Assembly (NCBI GenBank): GCA_946412015.1
Contig: CAMKGA010000013.1
Coordinates: 1 to 41,387, forward strand
Reading direction: 5' to 3'
DNA: 41,387 nucleotides
DNA from: an uncultured Caryophanales bacterium
GTDB taxonomy: Bacteria > Bacillota_I > Bacilli_A > RF39 > UBA660
Both the position numbers and the translations under genes were made by a program. Under the pieces are notes generated by a model. That model was not told the DNA's origin and searched no databases. It saw nothing but the letters and a program-made list of their open reading frames with translations. Shown here piece by piece: positions 1 through 9,937 of the stretch (positions within the stretch are counted from its first letter, which is position 1; each line of letters starts with the position of its first letter).

Positions 1-66
1 CCAATTGCACAACAAATATGTTCTTCATCAATATTCTTTTCATCTAAATTAATATACTCATTCATT

Positions 67-639
67 TTATTTAACTCCTTCCAAAGATTTTATTCCATTA
101 ATAATAATATCTAACGATAAATCAAAACTTTCTTTAATAGATATTGGATTACCAAATGAATTATTATTAACCAATAAAGAAAAACCTTCTAAAAAACTTC
201 TTAAAGTTCTTATAATATGCTCTACATTATTACTACTAATATTTAATGGTTCTAATATTTTATGTAATATGCCAAATATTTTTATTGTTGCATTTGCCAT
301 TTCATCACTTTTAAATTTGTTATACCAAAGCATTGCTTGAAATACACCTTTGTTATTTGTAGTATAGTCATAAAATGCATAACACATTTTTCTTAGTGCA
401 TCATAACCTGATACACCAACTGCTGAATCAATTGCCTTTTCTCCCAATTCTTTCCAACCATAAATCATTAGTTTTTCTTTAATGTCATCAAGACTTGAAA
501 TATGGTTATATAAAGATGGAGATTTTATATCCAATTCTTCAGCAATCATTTTTAAAGATAAATTATCTAATCCAACTTTATTTGAAAGTCTAGCAGATGT
601 TTCAATAATTAGCTCATCACTAATACTATTTCTTGCCAT
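67..639 (-). CDS. TetR/AcrR-family transcriptional regulator
   Basis: N-terminal HTH (LSLKMIAEELDIKSPSLYNHISSLDDIKEKL) typical of TetR. Confidence 0.85.
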   Translation of the reverse strand: MARNSISDELIIETSARLSNKVGLDNLSLKMIAEELDIKSPSLYNHISSLDDIKEKLMIYGWKELGEKAIDSAVGVSGYDALRKMCYAFYDYTTNNKGVFQAMLWYNKFKSDEMANATIKIFGILHKILEPLNISSNNVEHIIRTLRSFLEGFSLLVNNNSFGNPISIKESFDLSLDIIINGIKSLEGVK

Positions 640-812
640 AATATCCTCCTAACTAATTACATTATTATTATAACTAATCTAATTAGTTTAGTCAATAAAC
701 CATAAAAAATAGGTATAAAAATTTATACCTATAAGGAACGGAATATTACTAAAAAAAGATAAAATATTTTTTCAATTCTATCTTTTATGTTCACAATATC
801 TTAATCTTGCGA

Positions 813-1217
813 TCATTTATTTTTATATATTTTATCTTTTATAAAAATGTATACTTCTATTACTAACATAAACAATGTGGCAATCAAGAAACCTATCATA
901 AATATTTTATGAGCAAATAGAAAATATAAAATATAAAAGATAATAGTTATTAAATATATAATCACGAGAAGGTGCCATTTTTTAGAAGAGCTTTCTGCAA
1001 TTATCTTGTTTTTGACATTTTTATCTTTTTTTATCAACTCATCTAAACTGATTTCAAAAACATCACTAATAGTAATCAAATTTTGAATATCAGGATATCC
1101 TCTGTTAGTTTCCCATTTTGCAACTGCATTGCGTGAAACAAATATTTTTTCAGCAAACTCTTCTTGAGTTAGATTTTCTTTTTTTCTGACTTCTTTTATC
1201 TTACTTGAAAATTCCAT
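813..1217 (-). CDS. XRE-family HTH protein with C-terminal TM helices
   Basis: IKEVRKKENLTQEEFAEKIFVSRNAVAKWETNRGYPDIQNL followed by hydrophobic segments. Confidence 0.85.
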   Translation of the reverse strand: MEFSSKIKEVRKKENLTQEEFAEKIFVSRNAVAKWETNRGYPDIQNLITISDVFEISLDELIKKDKNVKNKIIAESSSKKWHLLVIIYLITIIFYILYFLFAHKIFMIGFLIATLFMLVIEVYIFIKDKIYKNK

Positions 1218-1351
1218 AATTTCACCTCACTGATAAAATAGTATGATATTTAGTTCTATTATTAAATATACTTTTATAAACATTTGTGTTACTTATCGTA
1301 ACAATCACTAAATTTTAATATTCTGATTTGATTGATAAATTATAATTTTTA

Positions 1352-1534
1352 TTATTGCTTTTTATTATCTTCTTTTGCGAAAATCAAACTAAATGCCGGA
1401 ACAAAACTTATGCCAAAACCTATTCCTATTCCAATTCCAGACATACTATTTAGTATATTAACAAAAACTATACTCCATAAAATTGCCATTACGATTCCAA
1501 TTATTAATCCAATTATAATTCCTTTATTTTTCAT
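1352..1534 (-). CDS. Small hydrophobic membrane protein (60 aa)
   Basis: Two hydrophobic stretches, Gly/Ile rich; no family recognised. Confidence 0.5.
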   Translation of the reverse strand: MKNKGIIIGLIIGIVMAILWSIVFVNILNSMSGIGIGIGFGISFVPAFSLIFAKEDNKKQ

Positions 1535-1774
1535 TAATTCATTCTCCTATACAAATAGCTATTTGTCTATCAGTTCAATTATATCACATTTTATGGTTTA
1601 TTTTTCATTAACTTACTAATCAGAATACTACTAAAAAGAACCGATTACTCGATTCCTAATATCTTAATAGTGCGATTATTTTATTTATTAATGTTTTCGC
1701 ATTAGCAACCTATTGCGAAGAGAACGGAATATCAAAAGTTTCCGACATTAATTAAAACATCAACTCAACTTTAA

Positions 1775-2455
1775 CTATTCCCATTCAAAATTTTCTTTTC
1801 CAGCTCCCAATTCAAAATGATATTTTATTAATCCCACATTGCTTCCTGTAAATATACCATTACTACACTCTATTTTAACTTTGTTGCCATTCCCTATTAA
1901 CATGAAATCTTGTTTATTTAAAGCTGTTGGGGCGAGCAATGCACTTTCAGTTCCATTAACAAACCATTCAGGAATTGTAGAACCATTATATTTAGAAACT
2001 TCTTCTACACTTTTTGACTTATGTGGAACTCCTTGCGTTTGACCAAATCCAATAGCAATTATTCCAGTCACATTTTTATTATCCACGTACTTTCTTACAG
2101 ATCTATTAAAAGTTCCACCAACCCACCATGTATTTAATCCCAGCGTTTGTGCATATAACATTATATCAGCACCAGAATATCCTAATCTTTCATCTAAATT
2201 TTCACTTACATCTCCCGCAAGAATTATAAAGTTATTTACACCTTTAGCCATTATTAACTTCATAATACTACTTACACCTTTGTTATTGTTAATCATAAGT
2301 TTCATATTAAGATTATATTTTTTATTATTTATTTCTATTCTTTCATTTATCTTCCTAATTAATTCGTCTGACAAAGGTTTATCTGTATATTTACGAACCA
2401 TATGTCTCTTTTTCATTGCTTCTTTTAAATCCATGGTTATCACTCCTCTTAACAT
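1775..2455 (-). CDS. Nitroreductase-family protein (likely starts at MDLKEAMKKRH)
   Basis: MKKRHMVRKYTDKPLSDELI... and GADIMLYAQTLGLNTWWVGGT resemble nitroreductase family. Confidence 0.75.
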   Translation of the reverse strand: MLRGVITMDLKEAMKKRHMVRKYTDKPLSDELIRKINERIEINNKKYNLNMKLMINNNKGVSSIMKLIMAKGVNNFIILAGDVSENLDERLGYSGADIMLYAQTLGLNTWWVGGTFNRSVRKYVDNKNVTGIIAIGFGQTQGVPHKSKSVEEVSKYNGSTIPEWFVNGTESALLAPTALNKQDFMLIGNGNKVKIECSNGIFTGSNVGLIKYHFELGAGKENFEWE

Positions 2456-2502
2456 TCTACATAAATTATATCACATATTTCAAAAATTTTTCACGTAAAA
2501 AG

Positions 2503-2528
2503 AGTTCGGAAAATTACTATTTTCCGAA
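2503..2528 (-). terminator. Perfect 10-bp hairpin gttcggaaaa-ttacta-ttttccgaac
   Basis: Seen directly; A/T-rich flanks. Confidence 0.6.
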
Positions 2529-2532
2529 CAAA

Positions 2533-2557
2533 AAAAGACTAGAAATTCTAGTCTTTT
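2533..2557 (-). terminator. Intrinsic terminator hairpin aaaagactagaa-a-ttctagtctttt
   Basis: 12-bp inverted repeat just 3' of the mgtA module. Confidence 0.7.
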
Positions 2558-2568
2558 GTTTTATTATT

Positions 2569-2625
2569 TACTTATTTTTTCTTTGATTGCGGTCTGAATT
2601 GCAGTATAACTCGCAACACATATAT
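2569..2625 (-). repeat. Most degenerate ppdK-3'-end-like repeat (R1)
   Basis: Minus strand ACTGCAATTCAGACCGCAATCAAAGAAAAAATA = TAIQTAIKEKI, compare PpdK AQAAIKAKKN. Confidence 0.5.
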
Positions 2626-2672
2626 GAATTAATTCTTATTTGTGAAAATATATAACTATATTTATATAATTA

Positions 2673-5237
2673 TTATAACCACTCACCAAATTTTTTAATA
2701 TATATACTTTTTACTATTTGTGCAATTACTCCATATATTACTACAAAACCAATTAAATATAAATAATATATAGCTGGTAATATTACGAAGTTAAATCCTG
2801 TTGTAAAGCTTAATACTATAGGTACAGTTATAGTTGCAACTATTGTTAAGAATGTTAATAGTAATAAAGTATTACTTGGTCTAGATTTTGTAATATGATT
2901 TGTTCTTATATAGAATATCATAAATGTTTCTGTAACAATACACTCAACAAACCATGCTGTTTGGAAATAAGCTTGTAAATTCATTGAATTATATTTTAAT
3001 ACAAACCAGAATACTAGGAATGCTACTATATCTGTAATTGATGAGATAACTCCAAATATAACCATAAATCTTCCTATTGATTTTATGTCCCACTTTTTTA
3101 CTTTCCTTAAGAAACCTTCATCAACATTATCATATGGTATACCAATTTGTGATAATTCTACAATAAAATCTTGTATTAACATTTGAATTGGTAATAACGG
3201 TAAGAATGGTAAAAATATAGATGCAATTAAGATACTAAATACATCCCCAAAGTCTTGACTTAAAGCTAGTTTCATATATTTTAATATATTTCCATAAACA
3301 GTTCTACCTTCTATAACACCATTATGTATTACTTCTAAGTTTTGTTCTAAAAGAATTATATCACTTGATTCTTTGGCAATATCTGTTCCTCCATCTACAC
3401 TTATTCCGACATCAGAACTTCTTAGTGCTGGAGCATCATTTACTCCATCACCCATATAACCTACTGAATGTCCATTTTTTCTTAGAATTGATACTACTCT
3501 TTCTTTTTGCATTGGATTCATTCTTGCAAATATATCTATTTCTTCTACTTTTTTACTTAGTTCATAATCATTTAATTCATCTATTTCTTTTCCAGTTAAA
3601 ATTTTAGTTTCTATTCCAACAGCATTACATATATTTTTAGTTGCAAAAGCATTATCTCCAGTTAGTATTTTTATATCTACACCATATTCTTTTAATTTTT
3701 TAATAGTTTGTTCTGCTGATGGTTTTGGTGGATCCAAGAATGCAATTAAGCCAATTAATGTAAAATCCACTTCATCTTCTGCATCATACTCATCTACACC
3801 AGTATATTCTGGTTTAACTGCTAGAGCAATTACTTGCATTCCATCTTTTGCCATTTCTTCGGCTTTTTTATTTACTTTTTCTGTTATTTCTTTTGTAATT
3901 GGAACCTCTTCTCCATTTACTCGCGCCATATCACATACTTTTACTATTTCTTCTAATGCTCCTTTGGCAATTACTCTAATTTTATCATGATGAGTCACAA
4001 CTATTGATGATCTTTTTCTCATATAATCAAATGGAATTTCATCTATTTTTTTATAGTTAGATATATCTACATTATGACTTTTGGCATATTGAATTATAGC
4101 TTTATCTACTATGTTTTTATACCCCGTACCAAGAGAACTATTAACATATGCACATTTTAGTACATAATCATCATCTTCTCCATCAACATTAATATACTTT
4201 TGTAGTTCAATGTTGTTCTTTGTAAGAGTTCCTGTTTTATCAGTACATAACACATCCATAGAACCTAAATTTTGAATTGATTTAATACTTTTAACTAGAG
4301 TATTCTTTTTAGCTAATGCTTTACTTCCTTTAGTTAAGTTAACATTAACTATCACTGGTAACATACTAGGTGTAATACCTACAGCGATTGATAAAGCAAA
4401 CAATATTGCTTGATTGATATTTCCTCTTATCATTCCATAAATTACAAATACTAATATACAAATTATCACCATACATTTAATAAGAAGCCCTGTAATATGA
4501 TTCATACCTTTATCAAAAGTTGTTTCTTCTTTAACTACTTCTTTTTGTTTGTTCATATTACCTATAAATGTATTAAGTCCAGTTTTAATAACTACACCTT
4601 TTCCTTGACCACTTATAACATTACAACCCATTAAACATATATTATTTATATCTATAGGATCATTAGTTTTACTTTCTATATTGATATTCTTTTCTACTGC
4701 TGCACTTTCACCAGTAAATACTGATTGATTAATAAATAAGTCTTTACTTTCAAACAAATATAAATCTGCTGGTATAACACTTCCAGCACTTAATGTAATA
4801 ATATCTCCATAGACTACTTTTTCTTGTCTTATTTCTTTTTGTTTACCTTCTCTTATAACATCAGTAAATATCCTTATTTGTTCTTTTAATTTTTCATTAA
4901 ATTTATATGTGGACCAATCTTGACTAAACCTTATAATAACACTTATTAATATAATACCAAGTATTATAAAAGCACCTATTTTATCATCTGTAATAAAATC
5001 AATTGTGGCAAGAAAAAATAATATTAAGACAAACTTATCCTTTAATGCTTCAAACATAAAATATAATGGGGTTTTCTTTTTTCTATTAGTTGCGATGTTT
5101 TCTCCATATTGTTCTAATCTATGACGAAAAGCATTTATATTTAGTCCATCTTCATTTGTTTTAAATAGTTCCATTATTTCTTCTTTACTTTTAGAAGATA
5201 ATTCTTTGTGCTCTAAATCATTATTCATTATTCTCAC
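2673..5237 (-). CDS. mgtA: Magnesium-translocating P-type ATPase
   Basis: DKTGTLT phosphorylation motif, TGES, GDGVNDAPALR; MgtA-like C-terminal TM region. Confidence 0.92.
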   Translation of the reverse strand: MRIMNNDLEHKELSSKSKEEIMELFKTNEDGLNINAFRHRLEQYGENIATNRKKKTPLYFMFEALKDKFVLILFFLATIDFITDDKIGAFIILGIILISVIIRFSQDWSTYKFNEKLKEQIRIFTDVIREGKQKEIRQEKVVYGDIITLSAGSVIPADLYLFESKDLFINQSVFTGESAAVEKNINIESKTNDPIDINNICLMGCNVISGQGKGVVIKTGLNTFIGNMNKQKEVVKEETTFDKGMNHITGLLIKCMVIICILVFVIYGMIRGNINQAILFALSIAVGITPSMLPVIVNVNLTKGSKALAKKNTLVKSIKSIQNLGSMDVLCTDKTGTLTKNNIELQKYINVDGEDDDYVLKCAYVNSSLGTGYKNIVDKAIIQYAKSHNVDISNYKKIDEIPFDYMRKRSSIVVTHHDKIRVIAKGALEEIVKVCDMARVNGEEVPITKEITEKVNKKAEEMAKDGMQVIALAVKPEYTGVDEYDAEDEVDFTLIGLIAFLDPPKPSAEQTIKKLKEYGVDIKILTGDNAFATKNICNAVGIETKILTGKEIDELNDYELSKKVEEIDIFARMNPMQKERVVSILRKNGHSVGYMGDGVNDAPALRSSDVGISVDGGTDIAKESSDIILLEQNLEVIHNGVIEGRTVYGNILKYMKLALSQDFGDVFSILIASIFLPFLPLLPIQMLIQDFIVELSQIGIPYDNVDEGFLRKVKKWDIKSIGRFMVIFGVISSITDIVAFLVFWFVLKYNSMNLQAYFQTAWFVECIVTETFMIFYIRTNHITKSRPSNTLLLLTFLTIVATITVPIVLSFTTGFNFVILPAIYYLYLIGFVVIYGVIAQIVKSIYIKKFGEWL

Positions 5238-5340
5238 ATCCTACAATTATTTTACCATAAAATTAAATGATTAAATTATTGAATGTGATTTAATTTAAAA
5301 AAAACTAGATTTCTCTAATCTTTTTTAGTTTAATTACTTA

Positions 5341-5407
5341 TTGTTTTTTGCTTTGATTGCAGCTTGTACCTCATAAAGGTTTGGAACGAAATAGACTAAA
5401 ACAACTT
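5341..5407 (-). repeat. ppdK-3'-end-like repeat (R2)
   Basis: Minus strand GTACAAGCTGCAATCAAAGCAAAAAACAAT = VQAAIKAKNN. Confidence 0.75.
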
Positions 5408-5420
5408 ATTTATTCAATTT

Positions 5421-6275
5421 TTACTTATTTTCTATTTTTCTATTATCATCTATATACCCATAATTTAAATTGTTATTAGATGTTATTACTGTTCTTCCTA
5501 GATTCTTTTCTAAATCATCTCTTGCTGATTTGGCAGCATGTCCACCTAACTTAGCTATTTTTTTATTTGCTTCTAAACCTTTTGGTTTATGTTCTTTAGC
5601 TAATTCTTTAGTAGCTTCTTCTCCTAAATCTGTTAAGAGTTCTTCTATACGACTCATATTATCTCTTAAATTTTCTTTTTTTAATCCTTTGAATTCTTTA
5701 TATTCATTTGCTTTCATGCCAGACCATTCTTTATATATTTCATTAGTTAAGATTGCATATTCTTTTTGTTCAGTTATTCCTCCATCTTTCCATACATCTG
5801 TTAATTCTTTTCTATTTTGAACACCTTTTATTCGTTCGGTAATCCATTTTTCATCAAAACCTTTAGCTCGATATAAATCAATTGATCTTTGAGTAGCTAT
5901 TGAAGGATCAAATACTTCATCAATTCTTTCACTACCTAATTTAGCTAGCCATTGTTTAATAGGTTCTGCATTCTTACTTGGTACTGATTCAATAAGTCTA
6001 AACATTCCTTCAATATCAACAACATCAGTTGCATAATATTTACCATCTGAAGATTTTAATTTCAGTTGGTGACAATTTGTCACCGACTCATTTCCTTCTT
6101 CTTTTAAACGCTGTTTTAACTTATTCCAATACTTTCTACCATCTTTACTTTCTGAAACTGCTCCTACAACATCTGTAACACTTACATAATACTTTTCTTC
6201 ATCTTTATCCCATACTGTTCTTATAGTTTTATCATTAAATAATTTATTAATTAAATACATTTTATCCTGGTTCAT
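5421..6275 (-). CDS. BRO-N / DinD-like antirepressor-type protein (likely starts MNQDKMYLIN)
   Basis: BRO-like N-terminus (VWDKDEEKYYVSVTDVVGAVSESKDGRKYWNKLKQRL) plus conserved long C-terminal region. Confidence 0.7.
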   Translation of the reverse strand: MNQDKMYLINKLFNDKTIRTVWDKDEEKYYVSVTDVVGAVSESKDGRKYWNKLKQRLKEEGNESVTNCHQLKLKSSDGKYYATDVVDIEGMFRLIESVPSKNAEPIKQWLAKLGSERIDEVFDPSIATQRSIDLYRAKGFDEKWITERIKGVQNRKELTDVWKDGGITEQKEYAILTNEIYKEWSGMKANEYKEFKGLKKENLRDNMSRIEELLTDLGEEATKELAKEHKPKGLEANKKIAKLGGHAAKSARDDLEKNLGRTVITSNNNLNYGYIDDNRKIENK

Positions 6276-6561
6276 TACTATCCTCCTTTCCAACTATTTC
6301 TAATTTATAATTCATTGCTTCTAATAGTTTAGTAAATGTTCCAAGTGATATCGAATGTAAATTCTTTTCCATTCTTGCAACTGTTGATCTAGCTATACCA
6401 ACTCTCTTTGCTAATTCAGATTGACTAATATTTGATTTATTTCTTAATTTTATATATTCACATATTAAATCAAACTCGTTATCATTTATTATTTCAGTAC
6501 TTATATTTTTCATAATCATTACCTCATATATATTGTAGCATATATGCAACATATAAATCAA
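6262..6561 (-). CDS. XRE-family HTH protein overlapping the BRO-like gene
   Basis: LRNKSNISQSELAKRVGIARSTVARMEKNLHSISLGTFTKLLEAM. Confidence 0.85.
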   Translation of the reverse strand: MIYMLHICYNIYEVMIMKNISTEIINDNEFDLICEYIKLRNKSNISQSELAKRVGIARSTVARMEKNLHSISLGTFTKLLEAMNYKLEIVGKEDSNEPG

Positions 6562-6605
6562 TAAAAAATTAAGTATATTTCAACTTAATTTTTGTAGTTA
6601 TTAAT

Positions 6606-6673
6606 ATTCTTCTTTGCTTTGATTGCAGCTTGTACTATAGGCAAGTTAGGGCCGATTAAGACTAAAATGACTT
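6606..6673 (-). repeat. ppdK-3'-end-like repeat (R3)
   Basis: Minus strand GTACAAGCTGCAATCAAAGCAAAGAAGAAT = VQAAIKAKKN, 9 of 10 residues equal to PpdK C-terminus. Confidence 0.8.
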
Positions 6674-6682
6674 TTAAATTAA

Positions 6683-7009
6683 CTAATCGCTAACTCTTAC
6701 ATTAACACCATCTATATTTTTATAGACCCTCTTGCTATTCTTATCAACTTTTTTAAGAATTTCTTCTTCTAAATCAAATCCAAGCATTTCAGAAAGTCCC
6801 ATTAAGTAAATAGCGATATCAGCAAGTTCTTCATTTAAATCTTCTTTATTTTTTCTATATGCATCATATGCTTCAGCAACTTCTCCATATAATAAGCAAA
6901 ATTCTTTATTAACATCTGTTGTATTGAATCCTTTATTAAGTTTATTTTGCCATATTTCCTTTTGAATTTCTTTCATATTTATAACTTTTTTCCTCCTTAA
7001 ATTCTTCAT
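6683..7009 (-). CDS. MazG-like nucleotide pyrophosphohydrolase
   Basis: EFCLLYGEVAEAYDAYRK...NEELADIAIYLMGLSEMLG (ExxE...ExxD). Confidence 0.85.
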   Translation of the reverse strand: MKNLRRKKVINMKEIQKEIWQNKLNKGFNTTDVNKEFCLLYGEVAEAYDAYRKNKEDLNEELADIAIYLMGLSEMLGFDLEEEILKKVDKNSKRVYKNIDGVNVRVSD

Positions 7010-7142
7010 AATACTTTAATATTTCACTAACATTATACATTAAAAATTCAGATAGTTCAATTGGTGATAACATTCTATTATTATTAATCGTATATACAGG
7101 ATAATTTACTCCTGACAAATTAATAACACCTTTACTATCCGA
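6942..7142 (-). pseudogene. 3' fragment of an ORF truncated at the IS boundary
   Basis: Open minus frame DSKGVINLSGVNYPVYTINNNRMLSPIELSEFLMYNVSEILKYYEEFKEEK... runs into the IS end. Confidence 0.55.
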
Positions 7143-9126
7143 AGTTTGACAGTTGTGTAATTAATTAATGATATATTAAGCCTTTTAGAATAAGGCTTTA
7201 TTTTTGTCAAGTTTTTACTATTTTATTGTTGTACATTGTCGCACATTGTGATATAATGTATATAATGAAAGTAGTTGATGAATATGTATCTAAAAGCTTG
7301 TCCTGGCTATAAAGGTAAAATATATTTATCTTTTGTTGAAGGCTATAGAGATGAAAACGGAAAAGCAAAACAAAGGACTATAAAAAAAATCGGATATTTA
7401 GACGATTTAAAAAAACAATATGATGATCCTATTACTTATTTTAAAAATAAAGCTAAAGAAATAAACGAGGATAGAATAAAAGAACTTACTATAAAAAATA
7501 TTGACTCTAAAAAGTTATCTCTTTCTTCCTCAAGAAAAAATTTAGGATATTTTGCTTTGAAGAAAATTTATGATGAAATTGGTTTTAAAGAATTTCTTAA
7601 AATAAAACAAAAAAATTTAAAGCTGGAATATGATTTAAATTCTATTTTAGAACTATTAGTCTTTTCAAGAATTCTCTATCCATCATCAAAAAACGAGACT
7701 TATAATAATAAGGAAATTTTCTTTGATAAATTTAATTTTTCACTAAAAGATTTATATAGAAGTTTAGATTACTTTGATAATTTAAAAGAAGAACTTCAAA
7801 CATTAATCTGGAATAATACAAAAGACTCTTATACCCGTGATGCATCTACTTCTTATTATGACTGTACAAATTATTATTTTGAAGTATCCTATAATGACAA
7901 GGATTTAATTGATGAAAATGGAAATATTTTAGAAAAAGGATATAGAAAAAAAGGTCCTAGTAAAGAACATAGACCAGAGCCTATTATAGGTATGGGTCTT
8001 TTAATGGACAGAACTGGTATACCTTTATCTTATGATTTATTTCCTGGTAATCAAAGTGAAAAAATAACTTTAAGACCAATAGTTAAAAGAACTAAATCTA
8101 AATTTGGAATTGAAAGAACTATTGTTGTAGCTGATCGTGGTTTAAATACTTCCGACAATACATTCTTTTTAGCTGGTAAAAATGATGATAATAAAACAAA
8201 TCATGATGGATATGTATATGGACAGTCCATTAGAGGTGCGGACAAAGAATTTCAAGATTGGGCTTTGAAAGATGATTTTATTACTGATGAAATTGTTGAT
8301 GAAGATGGTAATAATATATTATGGAAACATAAATCTAGAATATTTGCAAAAAAAATACAGATTCAAAGAAACAACAAAAGGTCTAATGTAACTAATATAT
8401 ATCAAAAACAAATGGTATACTACTCACAAAAATACGCAGATAAACAAAAAAAGGAAAGAGAACTTGTTATAGAAAAAGCCAAAGATTTAATAAAAAATCC
8501 TGGAAGATATAATAGAGCTACTTCTATTGGAGCTGCAGGATATATAAACAACATTTCATATGAAAAAGATTCTGGTGTTGTAATTAATAAAAATTTAAGT
8601 TTAAATGAAGACAAAATAAAAGAAGAAGAAAAATTTGATGGCTACTATTCTATAGTAACTAGTGAAAAAAATCTTTCAGATAAAGAAATAAGAGATATTT
8701 ACAAAGGACTTTGGAAAATAGAACAATCTTTTAAAATTACAAAAAGTGAATTTAAAGCTAGGCCAGTTTATGTATGGACAAAAGAACATATTGAAGCTCA
8801 TTTTCTTACTTGTTTTATTTCACTTGTTATAATGAGATTACTTGAACTAAAATTAAATAATAAATACTATTCTGGAACTATTATAGAATCACTTAAAAAA
8901 TATTCATGTAGTAATCTAGAACATGACTTTTATCTATTTGATTATTATGATGAAATAATTAAAAGCATAGAAAATGTTTTTAATGTTGATTTATCACACA
9001 AATACTTAAATCTAAAAGAAATTAGAAAAATTTTAAAATAATTAGAAAAAAAAATATAATGTACAACATTTAAAAAATGAGTTTACCCTTATTTTATTTA
9101 GGTTAACTCATTTTTACTGTCAAACT
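7143..9126 (+). mobile_element. IS1634-like insertion sequence
   Basis: Terminal inverted repeats AGTTTGACAGT (7143-7153) / ACTGTCAAACT (9116-9126) flanking one DDE transposase. Confidence 0.85.
7275..9041 (+). CDS. IS1634-family transposase
   Basis: 588 aa; VADRGLNTSDN, GYYSIVTSEKNLSDKEIRDIYKGLWKIEQSFKITKSEFKARPVYVWTKEHIEAHFLTCFISLV. Confidence 0.9.
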   Translation: MMNMYLKACPGYKGKIYLSFVEGYRDENGKAKQRTIKKIGYLDDLKKQYDDPITYFKNKAKEINEDRIKELTIKNIDSKKLSLSSSRKNLGYFALKKIYDEIGFKEFLKIKQKNLKLEYDLNSILELLVFSRILYPSSKNETYNNKEIFFDKFNFSLKDLYRSLDYFDNLKEELQTLIWNNTKDSYTRDASTSYYDCTNYYFEVSYNDKDLIDENGNILEKGYRKKGPSKEHRPEPIIGMGLLMDRTGIPLSYDLFPGNQSEKITLRPIVKRTKSKFGIERTIVVADRGLNTSDNTFFLAGKNDDNKTNHDGYVYGQSIRGADKEFQDWALKDDFITDEIVDEDGNNILWKHKSRIFAKKIQIQRNNKRSNVTNIYQKQMVYYSQKYADKQKKERELVIEKAKDLIKNPGRYNRATSIGAAGYINNISYEKDSGVVINKNLSLNEDKIKEEEKFDGYYSIVTSEKNLSDKEIRDIYKGLWKIEQSFKITKSEFKARPVYVWTKEHIEAHFLTCFISLVIMRLLELKLNNKYYSGTIIESLKKYSCSNLEHDFYLFDYYDEIIKSIENVFNVDLSHKYLNLKEIRKILK

Positions 9127-9239
9127 CAAGATTTATACTTTCATTTTAATTATATCATATTTTTTTAAATTTTTTTTTTGAGATTTGAGCTAATGTAATT
9201 TATTTTCAATTTAAAATTTAATTTCCATTCAAGATATTC

Positions 9240-9647
9240 TTAATCTGTTATTTCATAATTTTCTCTTTTTTCTCCCATCTTTAACCATTCATTTATTCCA
9301 TTTTGAACATTAAGGTTATATGCTGAACATTTAAATCTATCTGGTAGTTGAAACTGATAATATGGATATTGTTCCTCCAACCACATTGGATAATATATTT
9401 CATCAATTGGATCAACGAAATCATATTTTTTTATTGCATCAATACTTACTCCGTATATTTCTGCTAATCTTTTTAAAATTGTAGCATCTGGACTCTTTGA
9501 ATTATTTTCCCATTCGCGAATTGACTTATTACTACTATATCCCATATATTTAGCTACATCATCCAGTTCTAAATTTTCAATAACCCTTATAAATTTTAAT
9601 CTTGCCCCTTGTGACATATTCTCTAATAATTCTTTTTTATAAAACAT
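9240..9647 (-). CDS. XRE-like HTH protein
   Basis: RLKFIRVIENLELDDVAKYMGYSSNKSIREWENNSKSPDATILKRLAEIYGVS. Confidence 0.8.
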   Translation of the reverse strand: MFYKKELLENMSQGARLKFIRVIENLELDDVAKYMGYSSNKSIREWENNSKSPDATILKRLAEIYGVSIDAIKKYDFVDPIDEIYYPMWLEEQYPYYQFQLPDRFKCSAYNLNVQNGINEWLKMGEKRENYEITD

Positions 9648-9817
9648 ATTATATCTCTCCTTTCGTTTTACAATTTTTACTAATAAAAAAAGTCGTCCAA
9701 ACCTTATGGCGACTATTTTGTTTAAATATTAAGAACAATTATTTTTTATAAAATCACTTCCTTTCAAGTGATATAAATTTGTTTGTTGCATATCACCTCC
9801 TTTTTATTGCAACAAAA

Positions 9818-9836
9818 AAGAACCTTTCGGTTCTTT
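9818..9836 (-). terminator. Intrinsic terminator aaagaacc-ttt-ggttcttt type
   Basis: 8-bp inverted repeat 3' of the phosphoesterase module. Confidence 0.65.
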
Positions 9837-9877
9837 CATTAATTTAATTTATTGGAACGACTTCCCGTTCTATTTTT

Positions 9878-9937
9878 GGCTCGACTTTATGGCAGCTTGT
9901 ACTATAGGCTAGTTTGAGGTGATTAAGACTAAATGAC
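9878..9937 (-). repeat. ppdK-3'-end-like repeat (R4)
   Basis: Minus strand GTACAAGCTGCCATAAAGTCG = VQAAIKS; left half nearly identical to R3 (aagtcatttagtcttaatc...gcctatagtacaagctgc). Confidence 0.75.

Noticed and set aside
1332-1619. Plus-strand 95-aa ORF opposite the small membrane protein
   Set aside because: Antisense low-complexity I/P/S-rich frame; the minus-strand 60-aa membrane protein is more plausible.
3365-3607. Plus-strand ORF of 80 aa within mgtA
   Set aside because: Antisense to a conserved ATPase, Leu/Phe/His-rich artefact with no family resemblance.
5238-5340. M-box or other Mg riboswitch upstream of mgtA
   Set aside because: Only about 100 nt of AT-rich sequence with a terminator-like hairpin; no recognisable M-box structure.
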